NCBI GenBank assembly: GCA_034006405.1
Contig: JAVESW010000004.1
Location: 1-33,207, forward strand
DNA from: JALNYB01 sp023230065
GTDB taxonomy: Archaea > Thermoplasmatota > Thermoplasmata > Methanomassiliicoccales > Methanomethylophilaceae
Reading direction: 5' to 3'
Length of the DNA: 33,207 nucleotides
A program made the position numbers and the translations under genes. Positions 23,671 to 31,387 of the stretch are shown here, piece by piece; the stretch's first letter is position 1; every line of letters starts with the position of its first letter. Under the pieces are notes generated by a model. It made no database searches. It worked only from the letters and a program-made list of their open reading frames with translations, and was not told where the DNA came from.

Positions 23671-24174
23671 TCAGTCCTCCCCGTAAGGGCAGTCGCCGCA
23701 CCCGTTGTACTGCTGCTCGTACGAGCACATGGAGCACGGTTTGATGATATGCTTGCACTCGGGGCATTTGGAGAGGCCGTAGGCTTTGATCTCCACCTCG
23801 GAATCGCAGAACGGACAGAGCTCATCGGTCATCAGATCGGGGTACCGACTCTTCAGTGCGGCAATATCGCTTTTCGACGTCACTGCCGGACCGTGTCCGG
23901 GGCGGTCGTTACGGGAGATCTTCATGTTGCAGACCTCCACGCCCTGGATGATGTAATCGGAACCGTCGTCCTCGCCGTCGTAGACAGCAGTGAAGCGGCA
24001 TCCGCAGCCGTCGCACCGGTAATTCTCGTAGTACTCGCCGTTATCCACGCCGTTGTACTTCATGCACATGGCATTGAGCTCCATGCCGCATTCGGGACAG
24101 TATACCTTGGGAGGTACGTTGCGGCTGAAGATCTTCCTCTTCTTTGCTCTGGACCTCTTCCTGAATCCGAACAT
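23671..24174 (-). CDS. Multi-zinc-ribbon protein with basic N-terminus
   Basis: 167 residues. Basic start MFGFRKRSRAKKRKIFSR, then three probable zinc sites: C26-C29 with C54-C57 (YCPEC and RCDGCGCRF), C120-C123 with C137-C140 (LCPFC and KCPEC), and a final cluster C147, C150, C159, C162. The CxxCGCRF form also occurs in the next gene upstream, so the two ribbons are related. Such proteins in viruses and plasmids are usually DNA- or RNA-binding regulators or processivity-type factors. Cytosolic. Function inferred only from the zinc motifs. Confidence 0.75.
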   Translation of the reverse strand: MFGFRKRSRAKKRKIFSRNVPPKVYCPECGMELNAMCMKYNGVDNGEYYENYRCDGCGCRFTAVYDGEDDGSDYIIQGVEVCNMKISRNDRPGHGPAVTSKSDIAALKSRYPDLMTDELCPFCDSEVEIKAYGLSKCPECKHIIKPCSMCSYEQQYNGCGDCPYGED

Positions 24175-24175
24175 G

Positions 24176-24805
24176 TCAGCGCCTCCTTCCGAAGAGCCTG
24201 CCCCTGAGATTGAAGCTCAGGATCCTGCTCCGGTCCTTGGGGTTCTCGTAGTTCATGAGCTTGTTATAGTACCCGGAATCGAAGTTCTCCGGAGTATACC
24301 TGAATCCGCCCTCGGCGATGGTCCAATCACGTTTCGAGAACACCCTCTTGCGGCTGTTCTCGGTCTCCTCGCGGTATTTGTCGAAGACACCGTGGTTCCA
24401 CTGATCGTAGAATACGGTCGCATCGTCAGCGTTGAAGCGGCATCCGCAGGTGGTGCACTCGCGTATGTTGTTCCCGACACCGATCCAGTAGTACCCCATG
24501 CAGTTGGGGCAGAAGATATCCCCGTCCCGGTCGTAGCAGTCCTTGATATCGTCCTCCGGTGCGATCTGCTTGTACTGGATGACATTGAGGCTGTTGTCCA
24601 GGATGGAATCCAGCATGTTCTCGGCGTCCTTCAGCTTCGTTGAGACGAATGTCCCTTTGATGCCCTCTCCGTATCCGTTGCTCAGGGAGTATCTGACCTG
24701 GTACCGTCCGTCGGGCATGAGCTCCGCAGATCCGGATATCCCTTTTCTGCCCTCGTTCCGGTATCCGGACCATCTGTCCTGCCCGCGGCGCTTGTAGAGC
24801 TTCAT
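24176..24805 (-). CDS. Zinc-ribbon protein with basic ends (209 aa)
   Basis: Start at 24805 overlaps the stop of the zincin-like gene as ATGA. N-terminus KLYKRRGQDRWSGYR is basic; residues 26-70 form a small domain (SAELMPDGRYQVRYSLSNGY, then a helix) similar in feel to DNA-binding strand-helix modules. A zinc ribbon follows: C99-C102 (FCPNC) and C117-C120 with C122 (CTTCGCRF). The end is Arg-rich (RGRLFGRRR). Probably nucleic-acid binding; no precise family. Confidence 0.72.
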   Translation of the reverse strand: MKLYKRRGQDRWSGYRNEGRKGISGSAELMPDGRYQVRYSLSNGYGEGIKGTFVSTKLKDAENMLDSILDNSLNVIQYKQIAPEDDIKDCYDRDGDIFCPNCMGYYWIGVGNNIRECTTCGCRFNADDATVFYDQWNHGVFDKYREETENSRKRVFSKRDWTIAEGGFRYTPENFDSGYYNKLMNYENPKDRSRILSFNLRGRLFGRRR

Positions 24806-26253
24806 CTTACCTTCCTCTTGCCGATGGTCGTCTGCACTCCGGACTTCTTGGGAGCCGTGGGCTTGGGTTTGGATGCTGCCGGTTTCGCTGCAGCAGGTTT
24901 CGCGGCTGTTGTGGTCTTCGCCTTGGGCATGGTCCCGTCTTCTCTCTTCTTCTTGACGGATCTGTTCGCCGGGGTCCCGCCCATCTTCAGCTTGGATATG
25001 TTGGTGTCCAGGAAGCGATCGTTGACCCTCTTGGACGCTCTCTTGCCTCTGACTGGTGCAGATCCTCTCTTTGTTTTCAGCAGGACGTCGCGGTCGTGGC
25101 TGTAGAGGCCGATGACCGCTTCCTTGTCGGTATTGGCAGGGCTGTGGCCGTCGATGCGCTGGTAGTAACCGGTCGGCAGCGTCGCGGGCTTCCTGGTCCT
25201 GGAAGTGGCTTCAGCAACCGTCGCGGCCTCCTCTATGTTCTTCAGTGAGGCCAGTTCGTCCCTGGACAAGGTGCCCCAGATTCTTGCATCCAGCTTGCCG
25301 CCTTCGTCCACGGGATACGGTGTCCTCGCCACATCGCCGCGGGTCTCGTCGGCGAACCTGAGGTGGTGTACGAACTCATGGGTGATTGTATCCTCGTCCG
25401 CGTCCCTTTCAAGAACGATCTGGGGACAGTCCACGCCGGGCTGGCGGTATCTGTAGAATCCGCTCGCTCCCGGACCGGATGAACCGGTGGTGATCATCAC
25501 CCCCGTGTCTTTGACCGCATTCCTCAGCTCGGATCCGGTGAAGTTGTCGGTCAGGACCTTGCGTATGCATTCCTCTTCCGGGGACAGGATGGCGATCTTG
25601 TTGCCTGCTTCCATGCCGCTCTTGGACGAAGCGCCTTTCAGCACGCCGTAGACGCTGGAAGATGGATCGTCTATTCCGAGGATATCGGATTCCCCGGGGT
25701 GCGCCCACCATCCGGTCGTAAGAAGTCCTTCAGGAGTGAATCCGTCCTTGGGCTGGACATGCACCGTGTCGGCCTGCTTCTTGATGTCGATGACGATGCT
25801 CCTTCCGCGGCCGTTCCTTCCGCCCTCCTCCTCGTTCAGGAATCTGGCAAACAGCGCTTCCTCGGGTACCTTCCCGGTCTTCTGATTGATGGGGATTGCA
25901 TACTTCACGCCGTCCTTGCCGATCAGGATCTTCACCGGGATCTTGTCGCGGGTCGTGAACGGGGAGCCGCCGCTTCTGAGCGTTCCGACATCCACGTAGG
26001 TCATTCCCTTGGCGTTCATGCACTTGATGGATCCGAGCGCTTCGCCGGTATGAGGGTTCAGCAGGATCACGGGCCCAGTGTACCCGGTCTCCCGGAGATG
26101 CTCCCTCGCTCCCATCTTGGCGTTCCTGCGCGCCAGTCTCGCATTTTTCCTCTGTGCCTTCTTCAGGTCCTTCAATGCCTTCTTCCTCTCCTTAAGCACG
26201 TTCTCCTGCTCGCGGTTCTTCCTTTCCACTTCGTCAAACACTTCTCTGTTCAT
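24802..26253 (-). CDS. Zincin-like metalloprotease domain protein with basic tail
   Basis: 483 residues from ATG 26253, chosen because GAGGAG precedes it by 6 bases; a start at 26292 lacks one. An N-terminal charged coiled coil (1-52) leads to a domain with THEFVHHLR (His292, Glu293, His296) and, 49 residues on, NIEEAATVAE (Glu341/342, Glu348). HExxH plus a downstream Glu in a helix is the zinc site of gluzincin peptidases. A WWAHPGESDILGID segment (182-195) and the zinc region are shared with the neighbouring 319-residue protein, so the two are paralogues. The C-terminus is an Ala/Lys/Pro/Thr-rich basic tail (about 440-483), like histone H1 tails. Substrate unknown; roles such as capsid or surface-protein maturation are possible in a mobile element. 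Confidence 0.75.
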   Translation of the reverse strand: MNREVFDEVERKNREQENVLKERKKALKDLKKAQRKNARLARRNAKMGAREHLRETGYTGPVILLNPHTGEALGSIKCMNAKGMTYVDVGTLRSGGSPFTTRDKIPVKILIGKDGVKYAIPINQKTGKVPEEALFARFLNEEEGGRNGRGRSIVIDIKKQADTVHVQPKDGFTPEGLLTTGWWAHPGESDILGIDDPSSSVYGVLKGASSKSGMEAGNKIAILSPEEECIRKVLTDNFTGSELRNAVKDTGVMITTGSSGPGASGFYRYRQPGVDCPQIVLERDADEDTITHEFVHHLRFADETRGDVARTPYPVDEGGKLDARIWGTLSRDELASLKNIEEAATVAEATSRTRKPATLPTGYYQRIDGHSPANTDKEAVIGLYSHDRDVLLKTKRGSAPVRGKRASKRVNDRFLDTNISKLKMGGTPANRSVKKKREDGTMPKAKTTTAAKPAAAKPAASKPKPTAPKKSGVQTTIGKRKVR

Positions 26254-26297
26254 GACTATCTCCTCTGAGTGTTGTTGCGGTGTGCATTGCATACCGT

Positions 26298-26320
26298 GGC
26301 GGCTTTACTGACATGCTTCA
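26298..26320 (-). repeat. Intergenic repeat AGTAAAGCCGCC, copy 2
   Basis: Minus strand reads AAGCATGTCAGTAAAGCCGCC, sharing a 13-base exact core with 22749-22761 and most of the bases before it. It occupies the 90-base gap between the two zincin genes and lies about 45 bases before the downstream ATG. Nothing else is recognised in this gap apart from the ribosome site. Confidence 0.55.
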
Positions 26321-26343
26321 TCGTTCTCTCTGGCTCATTCTCG

Positions 26344-27303
26344 TTACATCCTTCTGTTCAGCTTCCTCTGCGACTTCTTCGCCGGTTCCCTGGACAGGAT
26401 CTCTGCCATCGCAATGTTGGTGTTCATCGCCTTTTCCTCCGTGGACCTGATCGCCCTCTTCCCTTTCTGGGGGACGATCAGGAAGTCGGGGACGGACATC
26501 GGTTTACCGGCCATCACGTGGCGGTCCTCGATGTACGCCGAACGGGCGTCCCTCTCCGGCACCTTATCGTAATATCCGGATTGCAGGCGGTCCTTCGGCG
26601 TTCTCGCCACGGTCTCGGCGACGGTCATCGCCTCCTCCACGTTGACGATGCGGTCGCGGTCCCTCTGGCTCATACGGTCATAAGCATCGGAATCGAGCGT
26701 CCCGTCGCGTTCGGTGGGGAATGCGGTGCGGGTTATCCCCTTCCTTGAGAACATGGTCCTCGCATGATGCACAACCTCGTGCACGATGCCATCGGCGGTG
26801 GTCCTCTCCTCGATGACGATGAGCGGAACCTCCACCCCGTCCTGCTTCCTCAGATAGTACCCGGTGGCTCCTCCGCAGCTCGGCACGGTCCTGATGACGA
26901 AGGAACCGTTCCCTGTCATCTCTTCCAGCTCAGCAGCGGTGAAGGACGTTTCCAGCACCTTGCGTATGCGTCTCTGCTCGGCCCTGTTCTCCGAGACCAC
27001 GCCGATCTTGCGCTGCGCCTTCCTCATGGCCTTGCCTCTGATCGAGGAAACATCGTAGACGATCGAATCCTTCGTGTCCAGGCCCAGCACGTCGCCGCTC
27101 CCGGGATCGGCCCACCAGGACACGATATCCTGGGGCTTGCACCTCATCGGGTATAGCACCGAATCGTTGTCGTTCAGGTCCCTGACGGAACCGCACTGCT
27201 GGAATCTCTGCACCAGGGCATGCACCGGAACGAAGCCGTATTCGTCCACGGGGATCCGGTATCTTCTGCCCCGGTAGGTCACCGAAATGATGCTCTCTGT
27301 CAT
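26344..27303 (-). CDS. Zincin-like metalloprotease domain protein (319 aa)
   Basis: Paralogue of the 483-residue protein encoded next in the operon. Shared blocks: WWADPGSGDVLGLD (63-76), VHEVVHHAR (His175, Glu176, His179) and NVEEAMTVAE (Glu223/224, Glu230), with 48 residues between HExxH and the candidate third zinc ligand, against 49 in the paralogue. The following LQSGYYDKV also aligns with LPTGYYQRI. The N-terminus lacks the coiled coil and the C-terminus lacks the Ala/Lys/Pro tail, but ends basic (KKSQRKLNRR). No signal peptide, so the enzyme acts in the cytosol or within a particle. Start overlaps the ATPase stop by ATGA. Confidence 0.75.
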   Translation of the reverse strand: MTESIISVTYRGRRYRIPVDEYGFVPVHALVQRFQQCGSVRDLNDNDSVLYPMRCKPQDIVSWWADPGSGDVLGLDTKDSIVYDVSSIRGKAMRKAQRKIGVVSENRAEQRRIRKVLETSFTAAELEEMTGNGSFVIRTVPSCGGATGYYLRKQDGVEVPLIVIEERTTADGIVHEVVHHARTMFSRKGITRTAFPTERDGTLDSDAYDRMSQRDRDRIVNVEEAMTVAETVARTPKDRLQSGYYDKVPERDARSAYIEDRHVMAGKPMSVPDFLIVPQKGKRAIRSTEEKAMNTNIAMAEILSREPAKKSQRKLNRRM

Positions 27304-28664
27304 TGGTATCCGCCTCCCTCGCCGTGTGTCGGAATGAACGTTTCCGTAGGGGCTGGCACATCCTTTCCGTGAAGGTCTGATAACGAACCTTCGATCGCTC
27401 CGGGGCCCCTATTGTCGTCTCTATCTCTATCTATATATACACGCGCGCGACCCCCCGCTGATTCGTTTTCGTTTTTTATGCTGGCTCCGATTTTTGAAAA
27501 CGAACCTCCGTTTCTCCCGTTTTCGGACACGGTCGTCGGTTTTGCTGCTCTTCCAAGGGTCTCGGGAACGTTTCCGTCAGACTTGGAATCGGAGTCTGAG
27601 CAGAGCTCGGGATGTCTCTTCAGATAGGCGTCGCATCTCGACTGCCAAGTGGTCACGGCCATGAAGCGTCCCGTCTTCTGATCGACCTCCGATCTCGCAA
27701 TTATGTCCCATCTCACGCTGCAGGACCGCAGGCGGAGTATGCGCTCGATCTGACTGTCCGTCTCCGTTCTCTTCTTCTGTACCTCTTCGGTTCTGTCGAA
27801 GAACGACTTCATGATGGACTGCAATCTGTACGACGAAACGTCGGAGCAGGCGTTGATGAAACCCCTGAAATCGAATCTCTTCGCCGGATCCTCGCTCACC
27901 GAGGTCCTGAAGTCGGCGCATGCTCCCGTGTCGTAGAAGTATCCGCCGATCTCCACGTTCTCGGGCCTCCTGGTCCAGGACGTCACCGGGACGAACATCG
28001 GATTGGTCGGCCTGTGGTCGGTGTTGAGCTTGACGGTTACCCACTGCTTCCAATTCGTTGCAGAGTGCCAGCGTCTGATATATGCCAACGCGACGGCCTT
28101 GTCCTTGTACAGCCTTGCCGTGACATAACCGGGCTTGTCGGGATGATCCGAGAAGTTCCTTGCCCTCGGCGGCAGGTTAGAGATCGCCGGCGTGAGCATC
28201 CACAGGCACATGCTGAATTTGCGGGTCATTCCGTAGAGCCTTAGGAAGTTCTGATTAGTCTCTTCGGAGTTGGAATCGGCGAGCAGATAGTTCTGGGCCT
28301 CATCCAGCACGACAAGGAACATCACGTCCCTGCCGTTCTCCTCTGTCACTGACGTCATGATGCGGAACATCTGCTCCATGGACGAGATGTGGAACACGCC
28401 CGGCGGGTCGTCCTCCTCGAATTCGTCCTCGGACTCGCCGTCCTTACGCATGAATATGACATTCGTCAGTAGGAACGTCCTCGGGATCCTGTCGAAAGGA
28501 TATCTTCCGGAGAGGATCATCTCTGCGTATGCCATCGCGGTATGCGTCTTCCCTCCGCCGCGCTCCCCGTCGGAGACGATGTTCCGTCCGGGTTTGAACA
28601 GATCGGCGTAGAAGGCCGAGTAGTCGAACTCCTCCTGCGTCAGCTCGCCCATCTCGTTAGGCAT
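27300..28664 (-). CDS. P-loop ATPase of packaging/secretion (HerA/FtsK- or Zot-like) type
   Basis: 455 residues from ATG 28664, overlapping the previous gene by 8 bases. Walker A GERGGGKT (33-40) and Walker B FLVVLDEAQ (about 116-124) are clear; a following MCLWMLTPAISNLP strand-loop resembles sensor regions of VirD4/HerA/FtsK or Zot-like ATPases, and the acid plus Gln in DEAQ fits both. The C-terminal third (about 340-455) is hydrophilic and low-complexity, rich in Ser, Asn, Asp and Arg. Such ATPases pump DNA into particles or across membranes. In a cluster with membrane and surface proteins this is the best functional anchor of the right-hand element. No transmembrane helix seen, unlike VirD4. 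Confidence 0.75.
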   Translation of the reverse strand: MPNEMGELTQEEFDYSAFYADLFKPGRNIVSDGERGGGKTHTAMAYAEMILSGRYPFDRIPRTFLLTNVIFMRKDGESEDEFEEDDPPGVFHISSMEQMFRIMTSVTEENGRDVMFLVVLDEAQNYLLADSNSEETNQNFLRLYGMTRKFSMCLWMLTPAISNLPPRARNFSDHPDKPGYVTARLYKDKAVALAYIRRWHSATNWKQWVTVKLNTDHRPTNPMFVPVTSWTRRPENVEIGGYFYDTGACADFRTSVSEDPAKRFDFRGFINACSDVSSYRLQSIMKSFFDRTEEVQKKRTETDSQIERILRLRSCSVRWDIIARSEVDQKTGRFMAVTTWQSRCDAYLKRHPELCSDSDSKSDGNVPETLGRAAKPTTVSENGRNGGSFSKIGASIKNENESAGGRARVYIDRDRDDNRGPGAIEGSLSDLHGKDVPAPTETFIPTHGEGGGYQ

Positions 28665-29037
28665 TGTTGGACCTCCACTCCGAGAAGACGTTGATGGCCA
28701 TCCCGTCGATGTTTCCGGCAACGTCGGAGTCCTCTCTGCTGGCTCCTATCATCGACAGGTCGCGCATGATCTGCTCGAACGTCTTGAAGTACAGGAAGAA
28801 GGCCTCGCGGGACATCCTCTCCCGATCGTCGGGCCCTAGGGGGAACTTGCCGCAGGTATCCACATACAGCGGGTTCTGCTCGATGATGCCGTCCGGGATG
28901 CAGGTGGACAGCAGCATGGCGAATGTGCGTACGTAACCGGTGCGGTAGTCTCCTTCGGAGTAGAATCCGATGAGGTCGTCGAAGGCGGAGTTGATCTTCT
29001 TCGCGTTGTTCACGAAGAGGCTCGATTCAGTCACCAT
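28657..29037 (-). CDS. Small helical protein upstream of the ATPase (126 aa)
   Basis: Strong ribosome site AGGAGG 8 bases before ATG 29037; overlaps the previous gene by 11 bases and the ATPase by 8. The product appears helical, with no membrane segment, no Cys cluster and no recognised motif. Its position between the acidic repeat protein and the ATPase suggests it works with one of them. Confidence 0.7.
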   Translation of the reverse strand: MVTESSLFVNNAKKINSAFDDLIGFYSEGDYRTGYVRTFAMLLSTCIPDGIIEQNPLYVDTCGKFPLGPDDRERMSREAFFLYFKTFEQIMRDLSMIGASREDSDVAGNIDGMAINVFSEWRSNNA

Positions 29038-30187
29038 TGCGGTGCCTCCTGAAAAGACCCAGTATCATTTCTTTTATCGACGGCCTTTCGCCCTCGGGTT
29101 CGTCATCGAACACCAATGTTTCTTCGGTTCCGTTTTCAGTGCACTCCGTTTGTTCCTCATTCCAGAACCTTTCTTCGGTCTCATTTTCACTGCGTTTCGT
29201 TTGTTCCTCATTCCAGAACCTTTCTTCGGTCTCATTTTCACTGCGTTTCGTTTGTTCCTCGTTTCCGAACATTGCTTCGGCATCGTTTTCACTGCACTCG
29301 GCTTGTTCCCCGTTCCCGAATGTTTCTTCGGTTCCGTTTTCAGTGCATTCCGTTTGTTCCTCGGTTTCAACCCTTTCTTCGGTTTCGTCCTCGATCAGGT
29401 CGATGTCGCACATGATGATGTTCTCAAGGAATGCCAACTCGGGCTCCGCGAGATCCGGCGGCTCGTCCTCCGGATCGGTGACCCATTCTACTACTTCGGG
29501 CCTGATTTCGCCCGGAATGTAATCTTCGTCCCATTCCTCCTCGGCATCGGGTTCCTGCTCCCCGTCCACTTCCGGATCGGGAACGTCCACGAGCTCGATG
29601 CCGCGTTCCTTCGCAATGCGGATGCGTTCGTTCTCCCTTGCTTCCGCCTCTCTGAGGTACTTCAGATACTGCTTGTACTCGTACTCCTCCTCGGCGCTGC
29701 GCTTCTCCAGATCGTGGTCCCTGATCCTGCGGATGGATTCGAAAGTCAGCGGCCTGTCGGCATTCTCGATGGACATCGCTCTGAAGAGCTCTGTATCCAT
29801 CCCGCGTTCCACCAGGCGTTTTCCGTATTCCTCGGCGGAGGACATCATGCCGAACTGCTTCGTCTCCGCCTTGGTGAGCTCGATCTCCTCGATGGCCGAG
29901 AGGTCCTGAAGGATGATCTTCAGTCTGCGTACGGCGGTCATCTGCTCGATGGTCTCGGCATGCGGCACCTCCTGGTTCAGCCAATACGGCCGGTGGATGA
30001 GGATGAACTCCGCGACGTCGAGGTCAAGCTGCTCGTATTCGCTCCTTGCCTCGGTGTTGAGGAAGTCGATCATCAGGTCGGAGATGTACAGGGACGACTT
30101 CACGTCCATGTACTTGGGGCCGTACTCGGCGATCTCCATGGTGTTGTCGTCGGGTACCGGGTGCATCATGTTCGCCGATTCACTCAT
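29027..30187 (-). CDS. Acidic protein with 17-residue repeats
   Basis: 386 residues from ATG 30187 (overlap ATGAGTGA with the membrane protein gene); a GTG at 30196 is possible. Residues 1-180 are helical, ending in a Glu/Arg/Lys-rich coiled coil (about 145-190). The region after 200 is very acidic, and residues about 265-356 contain five to six 17-residue repeats with consensus NETEERFWNEEQTKRSE. The final segment is basic-hydrophobic (MILGLFRRHRNGD). The repeats suggest a flexible spacer or multivalent binding region. No family recognised. Confidence 0.72.
   Translation of the reverse strand: MSESANMMHPVPDDNTMEIAEYGPKYMDVKSSLYISDLMIDFLNTEARSEYEQLDLDVAEFILIHRPYWLNQEVPHAETIEQMTAVRRLKIILQDLSAIEEIELTKAETKQFGMMSSAEEYGKRLVERGMDTELFRAMSIENADRPLTFESIRRIRDHDLEKRSAEEEYEYKQYLKYLREAEARENERIRIAKERGIELVDVPDPEVDGEQEPDAEEEWDEDYIPGEIRPEVVEWVTDPEDEPPDLAEPELAFLENIIMCDIDLIEDETEERVETEEQTECTENGTEETFGNGEQAECSENDAEAMFGNEEQTKRSENETEERFWNEEQTKRSENETEERFWNEEQTECTENGTEETLVFDDEPEGERPSIKEMILGLFRRHRNGD
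29119..29394. repeat. 51-bp tandem repeat within the acidic protein gene
   Basis: TTTCTTCGG (or TTGCTTCGG) recurs exactly every 51 bases at 29119, 29170, 29221, 29272, 29323 and 29374. Units 2 and 3 are almost identical while the outer ones have diverged, as expected from recent unequal exchange in the middle. The period is a multiple of three, so copy-number change keeps the reading frame. Confidence 0.85.
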
Positions 30188-31127
30188 TTTCGTCACTCTC
30201 TTCGGCCTTCTTCATCTTCTCGATGCGCTTCTTCATCTCCTGGTCCGTGCGGACATCGCCGAGCAATGCGCGGAACAGATGGCTTCCCGGCTTCAGATCG
30301 GCCTGGTGCGAGAGGATCTTCGCCCCCTGCTCCACGCCCTGGGTGCGGAGCTTGATCTCGTTGTCCATGCTCTTCACCAAGATGCCTTCGTAATTCCTCA
30401 TGACGTGATCGGCGATCGCCCCGTTGACGTAGTAGTCCGCGGGCTCGTTGGTCTCCGTCGGCGAGATCGTGTACTTGCGGGATTCTGCTTTGAAATGGAA
30501 GAGATACTTCGGTTCGCCGGCATTATGGCCGCTGCGGACGATGCCGTTGCGGTTCGCCTTGTAGGTGCCGATGCGGACCTTATCCACGATGATGGGCGTG
30601 CTCTGCACCTCCACGACGTCGATGGCCTGGACTCTGATGTGCAGATAGTCGCCGGACAGGTCGATTGTCCTGTGTCTCTTTACCATCCCGCGGTTCAGCT
30701 CCAGCGGGTTGTGGACGCCGAAGACCAGTCTCTTCAGGATCTCGCACATGCTCTGGGGCTGGAAGCACTGCCTGCCCTGGTTGTCGTAATAGATGACCAG
30801 CGGCCTGACGGTCTCCCCCTGGCGGATGTCGATGATGTTGTGGACCGCTACGTATTCCTTGTCGATGCCGGTCCTGCTGTAACCGTAGACGTAGCTCGGA
30901 ACGAATCCGAGGACTGCGGATACGAGATACACGTTGTCTGCTTTCCACGGGCAGTCGACGATGCCGGGGACGATGAACAGGGACGCGAGGAACGCGAAGA
31001 TCAGCCACGTGACAGGGTCCTTCAGAGGAATGATCACATTGACCAGGCCCCTGACCCTGCCTCCCAGCCAGAATCCTGTCAGCGTTACTCCGACGGCCAT
31101 AGCCGGGAGGATGAGCTCCTTTATCAC
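30180..31127 (-). CDS. Membrane protein with large cytoplasmic domain (315 aa)
   Basis: Starts at GTG 31125-31127, overlapping the TGA of the preceding two-helix gene (GTGA); GGGGG lies upstream as a ribosome site. Three hydrophobic segments near the N-terminus (about 3-23, 40-58, 64-82), then a ~230-residue soluble part with beta-rich sequence (for example YLHIRVQAIDVVEVQSTPII) and a Lys/Glu-rich helical C-terminus. No motif I recognise. Gene order (surface protein, two-helix protein, this, ..., ATPase) is like a membrane-complex module of a virus or secretion machine. Confidence 0.72.
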   Translation of the reverse strand: MIKELILPAMAVGVTLTGFWLGGRVRGLVNVIIPLKDPVTWLIFAFLASLFIVPGIVDCPWKADNVYLVSAVLGFVPSYVYGYSRTGIDKEYVAVHNIIDIRQGETVRPLVIYYDNQGRQCFQPQSMCEILKRLVFGVHNPLELNRGMVKRHRTIDLSGDYLHIRVQAIDVVEVQSTPIIVDKVRIGTYKANRNGIVRSGHNAGEPKYLFHFKAESRKYTISPTETNEPADYYVNGAIADHVMRNYEGILVKSMDNEIKLRTQGVEQGAKILSHQADLKPGSHLFRALLGDVRTDQEMKKRIEKMKKAEESDENE

Positions 31128-31312
31128 AGGAACGCCCCCAGGATCCCGACCATGAGCGTGATCGACGCTTTGATTATCTTGCCGGGTTTGTGAGTCCATG
31201 CGGCGAAGGCGAGGTAGGCCACCCCGGCGATGCAGATCACAAGGGACCAGTTCTCGATGATCGTCCACAATTCCCCCAGAATGGGCTCCAGGGGCTCGAA
31301 ATTCAAATCCAT
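31124..31312 (-). CDS. Small two-helix membrane protein (62 aa)
   Basis: An acidic N-terminus of about 20 residues, a first helix (about 23-40, WSLVICIAGVAYLAFAAW), a short basic loop (THKPGKIIK) and a second helix to the end. ATG 31312 has a GGTGAT ribosome site. The size and two-helix hairpin recall VirB2/TrbC-like pilins, small virion membrane proteins and holins, but there is no sequence evidence to choose between them. Confidence 0.7.
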   Translation of the reverse strand: MDLNFEPLEPILGELWTIIENWSLVICIAGVAYLAFAAWTHKPGKIIKASITLMVGILGAFL

Positions 31313-31327
31313 CGGATCACCCCGAAG

Positions 31328-31356
31328 TCGGACACGTCCGAGAGGCGGAAGGCCTC
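31328..31356. promoter_or_regulatory. Two adjacent inverted repeats between surface-protein and membrane genes
   Basis: TCGGAC-AC-GTCCGA (31328-31341, 6-bp arms) directly abuts GAGGC-GGAAG-GCCTC (31342-31356, 5-bp arms) in the 75-base gap downstream of the 604-residue gene. On the minus-strand mRNA both would fold. They could lower read-through so that surface protein is made in excess over the genes that follow, or act as a processing site. There is no T-run. Confidence 0.4.
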
Positions 31357-31387
31357 AGAAGGCGCGGATGCGCTGTTTACGGACATG

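Noticed and set aside
23458..24643. Plus-strand open frames of 249 and 196 codons
   Set aside because: They lie opposite the zinc-ribbon genes, whose paired cysteines and tight gene overlaps are strong evidence for the minus strand.
29119..29394. CRISPR array
   Set aside because: The 51-base units are contiguous, in frame and within a coding gene; there are no unique spacers of even length.
28970..30355. Long plus-strand open frame (461 codons) opposite the acidic repeat gene
   Set aside because: It runs antisense to a gene with good coupling to its neighbours, and its Phe/Leu-rich sequence is simply the complement of the Glu/Asn-rich repeat. High GC at third positions keeps the antisense frame open. 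No ribosome site.
29913..31193. Long plus-strand open frame (426 codons)
   Set aside because: Antisense to the three-helix membrane protein and part of the acidic protein; composition (many Asp, Val, Leu, His) is typical of a shadow frame in GC-rich DNA.
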